DNA of 64,000 nucleotides from JAHFPN01 sp963765745 (GTDB lineage Bacteria; Pseudomonadota; Alphaproteobacteria; Rhizobiales; Xanthobacteraceae): contig CAVXXM010000003.1 in assembly GCA_963765745.1 (NCBI GenBank), forward strand, positions 682,001-746,000, read 5' to 3'. Both the position numbers and the translations under genes were made by a program. Positions within the stretch are counted from its first letter, which is position 1. Each line of letters begins with the position of its first letter. Shown one piece after another: positions 21,798 through 29,686 of the stretch. A model generated the notes under the pieces. It was not told the DNA's origin, searched no databases, and saw only the letters and a program-made list of their open reading frames with translations.

Positions 21798-22048
21798 GGC
21801 ACTACGCGAGCCCCGCGTTCTGGCAGGCTTACGAAAGGCTTCCTCAACGCGTCCGCGAGCTTGCCGACAAAAACTACGCGCTGCTCAAAGAAAAACCGGA
21901 GAACCCTTCCCTGCATTTCAAGAAGGTCGGCCGCTATTGGTCCGTCCGCGTCGGCTTGCGCTACCGGGCGCTCGCGGTGGAGGTCGGCGAGGACTTGCTT
22001 TGGTTCTGGATCGGCTCTCACGCTGATTATGATACGTTGATCGGATAA
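21794..22048 (+). CDS. RelE/ParE-superfamily toxin
   Basis: It is 84 residues, compact and basic. The RelE/ParE-like fold is suggested by AFWQAYERLPQRVRELADK, NPSLHFKKVGRYWSVRVG and LRYRALAVEVGEDLLWFWIG. It overlaps the antitoxin by four bases, the usual translational coupling of such modules. Expected activity is mRNA cleavage or gyrase inhibition; which one cannot be told. Its stop codon is only two bases from the second uvrA 3'-end copy. Confidence 0.82.
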   Translation: MRHYASPAFWQAYERLPQRVRELADKNYALLKEKPENPSLHFKKVGRYWSVRVGLRYRALAVEVGEDLLWFWIGSHADYDTLIG

Positions 22049-22050
22049 GC

Positions 22051-22164
22051 GGCGACGCCGGTGAAAATCGCGGCGATTAAGAAGAGCTAACCGCCAAGTT
22101 TCTGGCGCCGGTGCTGAGCCGGGGGAGCAAGGGAAGGAAGAAAGGGCAAGTGGCGGCGGAGTAA
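22051..22164 (+). repeat. uvrA 3'-end direct repeat, copy 2 (detached)
   Basis: Diverged copy of 21451-21564. The last 60 bases still read TTTCTGGCGCCGGTGCTG, then AGCAAGGGAAGGAAGAA, then AAGTGGCGGCGGAGTAA, so the ending FLAPVLSRGSKGRKKGQ and stop are preserved, while the first half has an in-frame stop. It is bounded on the left by the toxin stop codon and on the right by the retron-like promoter. The pair of repeats brackets the toxin-antitoxin module. Confidence 0.82.
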
Positions 22165-22194
22165 GAGAAACAGCGGCACAATAGCAACTTTGGG

Positions 22195-22223
22195 TTGACG
22201 AGCGTCCTACCGCCGCGTTAACT
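22195..22223 (+). promoter_or_regulatory. Sigma-70-like promoter of the retron-like RNA
   Basis: TTGACG at 22195-22200, a 17-base spacer, and TTAACT at 22218-22223. The expected start site, six or seven bases downstream, falls at the first base of the inverted repeat at 22230. That coincidence supports this as the promoter for the non-coding RNA and the RT gene. Confidence 0.65.
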
Positions 22224-22229
22224 CGTCTT

Positions 22230-22372
22230 CGCGCAGTCGTGACATTTGTTTTTGGTCGTTGATCCTGCGACCTCTGGCGAACGTTACCGCAGAAGCTCCG
22301 CGTGGATGCTGGATGATGGATCTATGAATATGGATCCATGTTTAGGTAGGTGAGAAGTGTCACGACTGCGCG
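22230..22372 (+). ncRNA. Candidate retron non-coding RNA (msr-msd)
   Basis: A 143-nt segment bounded by a perfect 15-bp inverted repeat: CGCGCAGTCGTGACA at 22230-22244 and its reverse complement at 22358-22372. This is the a1/a2 arrangement expected of a retron transcript. Inside are three stem-loops: GGTCG/CGACC at 22254-22272, AGCTCC/GGATGCT at 22294-22310 (one bulge) and ATGGATC/GATCCAT at 22316-22339. The a2 arm ends nine bases before the RT start codon. The branching guanosine and msd boundaries cannot be fixed by eye. Confidence 0.7.
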
Positions 22373-22381
22373 GTAATTTTA

Positions 22382-23917
22382 ATGACACTGAAGACTGCTC
22401 ATAGTCTCACAGCCTTAGCCCATCTGTTAGGTTGCAAGCCCCAGCAGCTAGGTTATTACATTTACAAGCGACCGCTGGCGTCTCAATACAAGACATTCCA
22501 TATTGCGAAGAAGCGTGGCGGAACGCGCGAAATTTCTGCTCTTCAGACTTAACCTGAATAATTCAACGAAATATTGCGCACGAACTTGACGCTCTTCGCC
22601 TGTTCAAGTCCTGCGTGAACGGATTTATTGTTGGCCGTGATATACGGCGCAATGCGACTGTTCACGTTGGCGAGCGCTTCGTTTTGAATATTGATCTCAA
22701 GATTTTTTGTATTTTATCAACTTTGGGCGTGTTTTCGGCCTCTTGGCGAAAGCCCCTTACTCGATCTACCAGTTGCGGCGGCAATTGCAAAAGCTTGCAC
22801 TTTGAATGATCGACTTCCCCAAGGTGCCCCAACTTCTCCAGTAATTTCTTGACTTTATCCGTGCGCAAGTTGGATTCTGAATTGGTGCGATTTGCTGCGG
22901 TGAATAGATGCAGATACACGCGTTATGCCGATGACCTTACCTTTTCGACCAGCAGTCTATCGATGCCATTTGCGTCGATAAAGAAGGATGCAAATGGTTT
23001 TAGCTATTGCGAACTGAATGCAGGATTGCGAGCATAGTTTGAATCCAACGGGTTTCGTATTAATGAACAGAAGGTTCGCCTTCGTGATCGGACCGCAAGA
23101 CAAGAAGTTACAGGGCTCATTAATGAACGAGTTAACGTAAAGCGACGCTTTGTTCGAGAAATTCGAGCAATGCTGCATGCGTGGAGAAAATTTGGTCTAT
23201 CTGCCGCAGCCACAGAGCACCAAGCAAAATATGGTGGGAAAGTGAATTTTTGAAGAGGTGGTTCGCGGCAAAATCGAATTTGTTGGTCAAATTCGTGGGC
23301 GCCCTGATTTAGTATTTAGAAGCCTTGCAGGTCAATTCAATACGTTGGCAAATTTCGGAAAATTCGGACTGCTTTGACATCCGAGGAAATTGTCAAACAG
23401 GCGGTCTGGGTAATTGAGCATGAAGGCGATGAACAAGGCACCGCTTTTCTCGTAGTAAAAAGTATGGGTTAGTTACGTGCGCTCATTGCATCAGATATCT
23501 TTATCTATCATCCGGATAATCCATCAAAAAAGATTCCGGTAAAAGTTGTTATTGAAGATAAACATAGAGACCTGGCGGTCCTAGAGGTACCCGCTGAATT
23601 AAAGGCTTTACAGCCTATTTCAATTTACAAAGGGCCTCCATTGAAAGATGGAGCTGATGTAATTCTATATGGATACCCAAATCACGTTCTCACTAGGCCC
23701 GTTCGAGTAGAGCAAGGCAAGTTAATAAGGACATTTCCAAAAAGTGCAGTTTCATTTTGAAATTACCTCCAAAATAATCGGCGGGAATAGTGGCGGCCCA
23801 TTATTGAGTAGCGGTCGGGAAGTTCTCGGAATTGCGGTTCTAGGATTGAATGGGTCAACGGCCCTTACTCACGCCGAATTCTTTGCTGTAAATGCTATGG
23901 AGCTGGCTGGATTATAG
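22382..23917 (+). CDS. Retron-type reverse transcriptase with C-terminal trypsin-like protease domain, reading frame disrupted
   Basis: Joined across frames this encodes about 500 residues. The RT part shows YYIYKRPLASQYKTFHI, GTREISA, RFVLNIDLK, LPQGAPTSPVIS, catalytic RYADDLTFS (YADD at 22924-22935), GFRINEQKVRL and the retron-typical VTGL. The C-terminal part has a chymotrypsin-fold triad: His in LVTCAHC, Asp in RDLAVLEV and Ser in GGNSGGPLL. The start is ATG 22382. Frame changes fall near 22545, 22555, 22708, 22800, 22846, 23035, 23252, 23372, 23468, 23495 and 23755. It is clearly AT-richer than its surroundings, suggesting transfer. It may be a decayed gene or an error-rich stretch of sequence. 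Confidence 0.75.
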
Positions 23918-23996
23918 TCTTCTGCAATTAGGACTTAAATCACAATCATGTGATCCGCTATCCGCACTCCCCAAATCTGGATTATATTCCTCGCGT

Positions 23997-24351
23997 CCCC
24001 GCTCGTGAGGGGCGCCTTCTGGAGGCGTTCTGAGATGGAGCGGGGATGTGGCGCCCGCGGGCGCGGTTCGCAGCCGCGCACTCGGGACGGCCCGGGACCC
24101 CGCCTCCGGCCACCAAGAGCCGGCGCGAGGAGCTCGCTGACGGAGAGGCGGCCACAGGCGGCCGTTTCACGAAAAGCGCGGCCCGAGCCGAGAAATCGCC
24201 GCGGTGGAGCGCCGTAAGGCGCGCGCTGGAGGGGAATTGCCTCCGGCGCACTACGAAGATGTTGCGCCGAGCGGCGCTCCATCCCCCTCCCCGTATCGGA
24301 GGGGCCGCGTAGCAAGCCTCGGGCGCGAAAACGCGCCGCGAGAACGCTGGC
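23997..24351 (+). repeat. Dispersed ~355-bp GC-rich repeat, copy 1
   Basis: Shares long blocks with 48525-48876, for example GCGCGGTTCGCAGCCGCGCA, CCCCGCCTCCGGCCAC and GCGCGAGGAGCTCGCTGACG, ending in a shared GCGCGAGAACGC. It fills the intergenic space between the protease end (23917) and the next gene, and contains no convincing gene. Long reading frames in it arise from GC richness. Confidence 0.75.
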
Positions 24352-24387
24352 GTCTGCCCCAACCCCCAAAACAGAAGGATTTCCGCT

Positions 24388-24915
24388 TTGAGCCAGATCA
24401 ATGCCCCCGCCCCCGTCCTCCCTAGCCTTGAAACAAGCGCGGACGCCGTATCCGCGCCTTCACTGGCTCCGGAGGAAGCCCATGCATCGGGGAGTCGCTC
24501 ATTCGACCTTCAGCACGCTGCTGTGGGCGGTGATCATCACCGCTATTCTGGTAGCGATCCTGGTCGTGGCGATGCCGCCCAAGCTGTTCTGAGTCCGGCG
24601 CCCGCAAGCCCCGCGGACGCCGACGGCCTGCGGCAGGTCTGCGATTTTCTTTGCATCTGGCGGCTCTGTGGGCGCGCCGCCTGCAAGAAGACGCACGCCT
24701 GCTGCGGCATGCCGCGCGAATGCCTGCCGCGCTGCGCGCCGCTGGTGCCCGAGGGCGCGCGCATATGGGTCGCGGCGCTGATGCACCGGCGGGAATGGGG
24801 CGATCCGTTCGAGCACGCCGTCTTGATGATCCCCCACGAATACAAGCAGGCGATTTTCGCGTGGCGTGCGGCGGCGTTGGGAGAAGGGTGGGCTTCAGCC
24901 CCAGACGAGCAATGA
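24388..24915 (+). CDS. Cysteine-rich hypothetical protein
   Basis: A 175-codon reading frame from TTG 24388 (GAAGGA upstream). Only the second half looks like real protein: DFLCIWRLCGRAACKKTHAC, then CGMPRECLPRCAPLVPEG, with ten or so cysteines, followed by a helical end. Residues 35-70 overlap another gene in a different frame (24482-24592) and have poor composition. Two genes or a frameshift are therefore possible. No function recognised; the Cys pattern hints at metal binding. Confidence 0.5.
   Translation: MSQINAPAPVLPSLETSADAVSAPSLAPEEAHASGSRSFDLQHAAVGGDHHRYSGSDPGRGDAAQAVLSPAPASPADADGLRQVCDFLCIWRLCGRAACKKTHACCGMPRECLPRCAPLVPEGARIWVAALMHRREWGDPFEHAVLMIPHEYKQAIFAWRAAALGEGWASAPDEQ
24482..24592 (+). 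CDS. Putative 36-residue single-pass membrane microprotein
   Basis: ATG 24482 follows a strong ribosome binding site (GGAGGAAG, five bases upstream). The peptide is almost entirely one transmembrane helix (LLWAVIITAILVAILVVAM) with a short N-terminal His/Ser region, ending PPKLF. It overlaps the Cys-rich frame 24388-24915. The helix and ribosome binding site make it more credible than the overlapping frame over this stretch. Confidence 0.5.
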   Translation: MHRGVAHSTFSTLLWAVIITAILVAILVVAMPPKLF

Positions 24916-24930
24916 GCGCTTCTCTTCGTT

Positions 24931-25015
24931 GTCATGGCCGGGTTTATCCCGGCCATCTCGATCAGGAGGGCAGTGCCTTCCTAAGCGGGATTGCCGGGTC
25001 AAGCCCGGCAATGAC
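24931..25015 (+). repeat. Palindromic intergenic element (RPE-like), copy A
   Basis: Two hairpins, GGCCGGG...CCCGGCC and TTGCCGGG...CCCGGCAA, framed by GTCAT and ATGAC and separated by a spacer with GGAGGGCAGTGCCTTCC. The same element occurs inverted at 49840-49923. Such palindromes are common between rhizobial genes. Confidence 0.8.
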
Positions 25016-25027
25016 GTAGGTGGGATT

Positions 25028-25594
25028 TCACCGCTGCAGCAGCGCCGGAATGACGATGTCCTCCTCGTCGGCCAGATGGCGGCCGAGGATGCAGTCGAGT
25101 CTCTGCGCGTCGTCGAGCGCGCGGCCGACCGCGTCACGGTCCACCCGCTCGGCCGAGAGCGCGTTCAGGTGCCGCTCCACGGCGTCGAGGCTCTCCTCGA
25201 GTACGCGATGATCGCCGTCGAGCAGATCGACCGGCCGCGCCAGGCGCGGAAACGCGCGCTTGAATTGCGGGAAATAGTGATCGTCCTCGATATGATGATG
25301 CACGTGGGCGTGGCCGACGAAATGCCGCCCGAGATTGCGCAGCTCGCCGAGCAGAAGCCCGCCTTGCAGATCGCCGGGCGCGATCTCCGAAAGCTGCTCC
25401 AGGCCCTTGGCGAGCGCGCCGGATTCGGAACGCAGCGCGCGGTGCACCGCCTGCCAGAATTCGGCGAGCCCCGCGTAATTGGCGTGCTTCGGCCAATCCT
25501 CGGCCGGGATCGCGAACAGCAGCGCGCGCAATTCCGCGCTCAACCCGTCGCGGGTCGCGAGATTATTCAGCGGCGAGGAATAGTCGGGGAGCAT
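25028..25594 (-). CDS. Hemerythrin-like (HHE domain) protein
   Basis: A 188-residue soluble all-helical protein. Candidate di-iron ligands are in HFVGHAHVHHHIEDDHYFP, LDGDHRVLEE and GRHLADEEDIVIP, the H-HxxxE-H-HxxxE/D pattern of HHE proteins. It may bind oxygen or nitric oxide or store iron. It stands alone, transcribed towards the RPE-like repeat. Confidence 0.82.
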   Translation of the reverse strand: MLPDYSSPLNNLATRDGLSAELRALLFAIPAEDWPKHANYAGLAEFWQAVHRALRSESGALAKGLEQLSEIAPGDLQGGLLLGELRNLGRHFVGHAHVHHHIEDDHYFPQFKRAFPRLARPVDLLDGDHRVLEESLDAVERHLNALSAERVDRDAVGRALDDAQRLDCILGRHLADEEDIVIPALLQR

Positions 25595-25726
25595 GCGGCC
25601 CGGTGGAATCGCGATGGGAGGGATCGTTCCCTATCTAGTCGCCGCCGCGTGGCGTGCAAGGCCTTTGCGGCGGGAAAGCGTGGCGATACGGTGCGCCGTG
25701 CGGCCTGCTCATGCGGAAAAGGACTG

Positions 25727-26479
25727 ATGCGCTACTACAACCTGGTCAAGAATATCGCGAATTGGCCGGCTTATTTTCGCTATCGGCTGCTCGGCCTCGG
25801 CGGCGACCCGCTCACGTTCGTCACGCGCGGCGGAATCAAGATCGAAGTGCCGGTCCGCATCATGCACGACTTCAAGGCGGTGTTCTTCGCCGAATGCTAT
25901 ACAAGCGAAATGCCGAAGCCGCTGCCACTGGGCGCGGACATCATCGATGTCGGCGCCAATATCGGCTCGTTCACGTTTTTCGCGGCGGCACGGTTCCCCG
26001 GCTCGCGCATTCTGTCGTTCGAGCCCGATCCCGTGAATTTTCGCCAGTTGCTGCGCAACGCGGTGCTGAATCCCGGCCGCGTGCAAGTGATGCGCATGGC
26101 GGTGGCCGGCGCTTCCGGCGAGGTGATGCTGTCCGGCGGCGATGTGGAATCCTATACGACCCATGCGTCGATCGTATCCATGAAGCAGACGGCGGCATCC
26201 GCGCCGGTGGCGGCGATCAGTCTTGCCGATATCTTCACGAATTACGGCGTGGAGCGATGCGGGCTGCTCAAGCTCGACTGCGAGGGCGCCGAATTTCCAA
26301 TTCTCTACGCCGCGCCGGACTGGGCCCTGCAGCGGGTGGAGCAAATGGTCATGGAGCTTCATCCCGATGGTCCGGACGGGCCGAACTCGCGCCGCGGCAT
26401 TGAGCGCTTTCTGAACGGCAAGGGCTTCAAGACGCGCAGCAGCCGGGACGGTCTGCTATGGGCGTGGCGCTACAACTAA
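25727..26479 (+). CDS. FkbM-family methyltransferase
   Basis: A 250-residue SAM-dependent O-methyltransferase. The motif I region ADIIDVGANIGSFTFFAAAR and the acidic SFEPDPVNFRQL are typical of FkbM, as is LLKLDCEGAEFPIL near the end. ATG 25727 begins the conserved protein; the frame is open much further upstream but without family similarity. FkbM enzymes often act on sugars of surface polysaccharides or on secondary metabolites; the substrate here is unknown. Confidence 0.85.
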   Translation: MRYYNLVKNIANWPAYFRYRLLGLGGDPLTFVTRGGIKIEVPVRIMHDFKAVFFAECYTSEMPKPLPLGADIIDVGANIGSFTFFAAARFPGSRILSFEPDPVNFRQLLRNAVLNPGRVQVMRMAVAGASGEVMLSGGDVESYTTHASIVSMKQTAASAPVAAISLADIFTNYGVERCGLLKLDCEGAEFPILYAAPDWALQRVEQMVMELHPDGPDGPNSRRGIERFLNGKGFKTRSSRDGLLWAWRYN

Positions 26480-26495
26480 GAGAGAATCGCAGCTC

Positions 26496-26771
26496 ATGTC
26501 CGACGATGTGCGAAATAATCCGGCGCAGAGCCGTTTCGAACTGATCGCGGAAGGCGGAACGGCGGCCGCCTATTACGATCTGGCGCGCGGCGTCATCACG
26601 TTTACCCACACCGAGGTTCCGCGGGCGATCGAGGGCCGCGGGATCGGCTCGAGGCTCGCGCGCGGCGCGCTCGAAGCCGTGCGTGCGCAAGGATTGAAAG
26701 TCGTGGCCGAGTGCCCGTTCATCCGGGGCTATATCGAGCGCCATCCGGAATTTCAGGATCTTCTGGCTTAA
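26496..26771 (+). CDS. Small GNAT-like N-acetyltransferase (YjdJ/Gcn5-type)
   Basis: A 91-residue single-domain protein. The acetyl-CoA pyrophosphate-binding motif is EGRGIGSRLARGALE, preceded by the strand GVITFTHTEVP and followed by VVAECPFIRGYIERHPEF, the typical ending of this small family. Substrate unknown. It starts 17 bases after the FkbM gene and may share its transcript. Confidence 0.85.
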   Translation: MSDDVRNNPAQSRFELIAEGGTAAAYYDLARGVITFTHTEVPRAIEGRGIGSRLARGALEAVRAQGLKVVAECPFIRGYIERHPEFQDLLA

Positions 26772-26796
26772 CCCGGCTGCAACCAAAGGAGAGAAA

Positions 26797-26982
26797 ATGC
26801 GCCTGCTGCTTGCCATCCTCATCGCCTGCGCGACGGTGCCGGCGTTCACCGCGTTCGACGCCGCCGCTCAAGCAACGTGCCGGCAGAAATGCATGGACGA
26901 TGAAAACGCCTGCCTCAAACGCACCGGCAACAAGTCGCAATGCGGGTCGAGGGCGCAGACTTGCGCGTCGAAGTGCAAATAG
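26797..26982 (+). CDS. Small secreted cysteine-rich protein
   Basis: A 61-residue protein with a signal peptide (LLLAILIACATVPAFTAF, cleavage near AAAQA). The mature 36 residues carry six cysteines in pairs (CRQKCMDDENACLK, CGSRAQTCASKCK), suggesting a disulfide-stapled helical hairpin. Function unknown. A good ribosome binding site (AAGGAGAG) precedes ATG 26797. The following 264 bases to 27246 hold nothing I can recognise. Confidence 0.7.
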   Translation: MRLLLAILIACATVPAFTAFDAAAQATCRQKCMDDENACLKRTGNKSQCGSRAQTCASKCK

Positions 26983-27246
26983 ACGCAACGGCTCGTGACT
27001 TGACAATCGGACCAGCGGGAGCAGACTGAATTGGCCGGTTTCATCGTGAGCCGGCGTGCAAACTCTTCCCGGAGGTTTCAATGACTCCACCGGAGAAGTA
27101 TGCCGCCAAGATCGTTGCGGCAGGCGTTTGGGCTGCGGCGTAGCGGCCACCCACGAACGACGCGTCGAGAGCGGCCTCCTGGGCCGCATCAGTGAGGCAT
27201 GGCCCGCCCTGGCCGCCCTCGGCGCGGCAATTTGGATAGGTGCGCT

Positions 27247-27972
27247 TTAGAAGCGGTAGTTCGCGCCCACGCGGATCACGTCCGCCTGCAGCCGCGTGTC
27301 GGCGTTGACCGCCGGCAAGAGTGGGAACGTTAAGCTGACGGCCTGGCTGCCCAGATCGATGTGGAGATACTCGAACTTGGCGCTCCAATTGCGGGCGAGC
27401 GCGATTTCGATGCCGCCGCCGAGCGTCCAGCCGCTGCGGAACGCGCGCTGCGCGAAGGTCGCGCTGGTGATGCCGTCGGAGGCGAACGCGTCGGTATCGA
27501 TCTGCGCATAGGCATAGCCGCCGGTGACGTAGAACAGCCAGCCGTCGGACGCATAGCCGACGCGGCCGCGGACGGTTCCGAACCAGGGCATGCTCTGCGA
27601 GAAATCAGCGGTCGTCGCCGTAGCGCAAAACGGGACCGGGCACGACGCGGTCAAGCTGCTCTTCAGGCCACTGAACTGAAAATCGGTCTCGACGCCGAAT
27701 ACCATCGAGCCGGTCTGCCAATTATAGCCGATCTGGGCGCCGCCGAACCCGCCCGAGGAATACTTGTCCGCGGACGCGAATATGCCTCCAGCGGTGCTGA
27801 ATGTCGTCGGGAAATTACCGGAGCCGCCGCCCAGGTTGGCGCCAAAATAGAAACCATTCCAGGTGTGGAACGCCGGCGCCCCGAACGGCATGGATATCGG
27901 CGCGTCGGCGGCCAGGGCAATTCCCGGTCCGGTCGCGAAAATAATGACGGCTGCAGCGGCGAGCTTACGCAT
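27247..27972 (-). CDS. Outer-membrane beta-barrel protein (Omp25/opacity-type porin)
   Basis: It is 241 residues. Signal peptide (AAAAVIIFATGPGIALAADA) then an eight-stranded barrel pattern: WNGFYFGANLGGG, GGAQIGYNWQTGSMVFGVE, RVGYASDGWLFYVTGGYAYA, GWTLGGGIEIAL and the C-terminal DVIRVGANYRF with terminal Phe required for BAM insertion. ATG 27972 was chosen because it begins the leader. Likely a structural outer-membrane protein typical of rhizobia. Confidence 0.88.
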   Translation of the reverse strand: MRKLAAAAVIIFATGPGIALAADAPISMPFGAPAFHTWNGFYFGANLGGGSGNFPTTFSTAGGIFASADKYSSGGFGGAQIGYNWQTGSMVFGVETDFQFSGLKSSLTASCPVPFCATATTADFSQSMPWFGTVRGRVGYASDGWLFYVTGGYAYAQIDTDAFASDGITSATFAQRAFRSGWTLGGGIEIALARNWSAKFEYLHIDLGSQAVSLTFPLLPAVNADTRLQADVIRVGANYRF

Positions 27973-28073
27973 GACAGGCTTCTCCCAGAGCCCGACCATG
28001 TGGCGACAGCCGTTAAGAAAGCTGGAAGGCGGCGGCGATCCGTTGCGGCGCAAGCGTTACGCGAGGCCGCCGC

Positions 28074-28517
28074 TCAGTACTGCAGACGGACCTGAAGCGC
28101 CTGGCTGCCGCCCTTGAAGTCGAACGCGGCGGCCGAGAAGCTCGGAGGGCCGAAGCTCGCCGACGGATTGAGCGAGAAGCCGAAGCCCTGCTTGGGCTTG
28201 CCGAACATGCCGACGTCGATCTGCGCTTCGTTCTGCTCGGCGTGGAATACTGCGACCGCGAAATTTCCGGCCGGGATGCCGCTGAAGACGCAGGTGGCCT
28301 GCCGGCCATTGATGCGCGCCACGGCGCCGCGAAGCTCGCGCCCCGGCTGGCGAAAGCCGTCGGCCGAAGCATAAAGACCGCAACGGACGACGCCATTGGC
28401 GTTACGGATTCCGCTAACGGCAACGTTCAGCTTGTTCGCGGGCTGGGCGCTCACCTGTTCCGCGACGCCGAGCAGCAGCCCGGCGGCAATCAGCGTTTTA
28501 AGAATGACCGAGTTCAT
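28074..28517 (-). CDS. DUF2141 exported protein
   Basis: It is 147 residues. Signal peptide (VILKTLIAAGLLLGVAEQVSA) then a beta-rich domain with NGVVRCGLYASADGF, CVFSGIPAGNFAVAVFHAEQN and GFGFSLNPSASFGPPSF, the conserved end of DUF2141. The domain resembles transthyretin-like folds and its function is not established. ATG 28517 has GGGAGAG six bases upstream; an ATG six bases further out is an alternative. Adjacent to the porin gene on the same strand. Confidence 0.85.
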   Translation of the reverse strand: MNSVILKTLIAAGLLLGVAEQVSAQPANKLNVAVSGIRNANGVVRCGLYASADGFRQPGRELRGAVARINGRQATCVFSGIPAGNFAVAVFHAEQNEAQIDVGMFGKPKQGFGFSLNPSASFGPPSFSAAAFDFKGGSQALQVRLQY

Positions 28518-28693
28518 CGACATCTCTCCCGAGAAATGAACATTCGAGTTTGTCCCGGATTCCCGCTTTCGATGGGTTCCGGTTGCACAAGAATCGTTAA
28601 AAGAACGGAGGGGGTGAAATGGCCATAGGCTGGCAAGCCGGTTCGTGTATGATTTTAAGAGAATTGTCGCCCATGTCGGGACGGGGGAAACCA

Positions 28694-29671
28694 ATGAAGT
28701 TGCGCCGCGTACGCCTGAAGATCATTTTGCTCGGGGTCGCCTTACTTTCACTGTCACCTGCGGGCAGCTTCGCGCAGACCTATCCAGACCGGCCGCTCAG
28801 AATCGTGGTGCCGATCGGTCCCGGCGGCGGCTACGACTTCGTCGGCCGGCTGCTTGCGGATCAACTGACCAAGCGGCTCGGCCAGCCGGTCGTGGTGGAG
28901 AACCGGCCGGGCGCCGGCACGATCGTCGGCACGCAATCGGTCGTGACCTCCGCCGCCGACGGCTACACCCTGCTGGTCGGCGGGCTCAGCAACATCGTCT
29001 TCAATGTGGGCCTCTACAAGAAGCTCACCTACGACCCGCTGGTCGATCTGGTGCCGGTCGCGCTGGTCTACAATCTTTCCTATGTGCTCGTAGGGGCGAG
29101 CGACCTGCCCTATTCGACGGCAAAGGAGATTGTCGAGGCCGCGAAGAAGAACCCCGAAGCGCTGAAGCTCGCCAATGCCGGCGCCGGCACCGGGCAGCAT
29201 CTGGTCGGCGCCGCGTTCATCAAGTTCACCGGCACGCGCATGCTCGAGGTGCCTTACAAGTCTTCGCCGGCGGTGTTCGCGGATCTCTTGCCCGGCCGCG
29301 TGGACCTGTTCTTCGATTCGATCACCGGCGCGCTGCCGCACATCAAGGCCGGACGCGCCAAGGGCATCGCCATTCTCGCTTCCAAGCGCAGCCCGATGCT
29401 GCCCGACGTACCGACCATGACAGAGTCCGGCGTGCCGAATATGGAGATCAATTCCTGGGTCGGCTTGTTCGCGCCGGCCAAGACGCCTCCTGCGGTCATC
29501 GCGCGGCTGCAGCGGGAAATCGCTGCGGCGCTGCCGGAGCTCAAGGTGCGCATTGAAGCCTCGGGCGGCACGGTCGTGGACATGCCGGCCGACAAGCTCG
29601 GCGCTTTCATCAAGGTTGAGTCCGACCGCTGGCTACAGGTCATTCGCGAAACGGGCATCCAGCTCGATTGA
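28694..29671 (+). CDS. Tripartite tricarboxylate transporter (Bug/TctC) substrate-binding protein
   Basis: It is 325 residues. Signal peptide (IILLGVALLSLSPAGSFAQ) and the Bug fold: YPDRPLRIVVPIGPGGGYD, RLGQPVVVENRPGAGTIVGT, DGYTLLVGG, LEVPYKSSPAVFADLLPGRV and GVPNMEINSWVGLFAPAKT. It binds an organic acid in the periplasm; no TctAB membrane genes are adjacent, so it is an orphan like many Bug proteins. ATG 28694 begins the leader. Confidence 0.9.
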   Translation: MKLRRVRLKIILLGVALLSLSPAGSFAQTYPDRPLRIVVPIGPGGGYDFVGRLLADQLTKRLGQPVVVENRPGAGTIVGTQSVVTSAADGYTLLVGGLSNIVFNVGLYKKLTYDPLVDLVPVALVYNLSYVLVGASDLPYSTAKEIVEAAKKNPEALKLANAGAGTGQHLVGAAFIKFTGTRMLEVPYKSSPAVFADLLPGRVDLFFDSITGALPHIKAGRAKGIAILASKRSPMLPDVPTMTESGVPNMEINSWVGLFAPAKTPPAVIARLQREIAAALPELKVRIEASGGTVVDMPADKLGAFIKVESDRWLQVIRETGIQLD

Positions 29672-29686
29672 GCTACGGCCAAGAAG

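Noticed and set aside
22615..22809. Small independent gene within the RT region
   Set aside because: Its sequence is the middle of the RT (NIDLK core) in one of the shifted frames, not a separate gene.
24005..24312. Several short frames in the 355-bp repeat that look conserved with the copy at 48.5-49.0 kb
   Set aside because: The similarity is present in several frames and both strands, as expected for a DNA repeat, and no frame has a ribosome binding site with protein-like composition.
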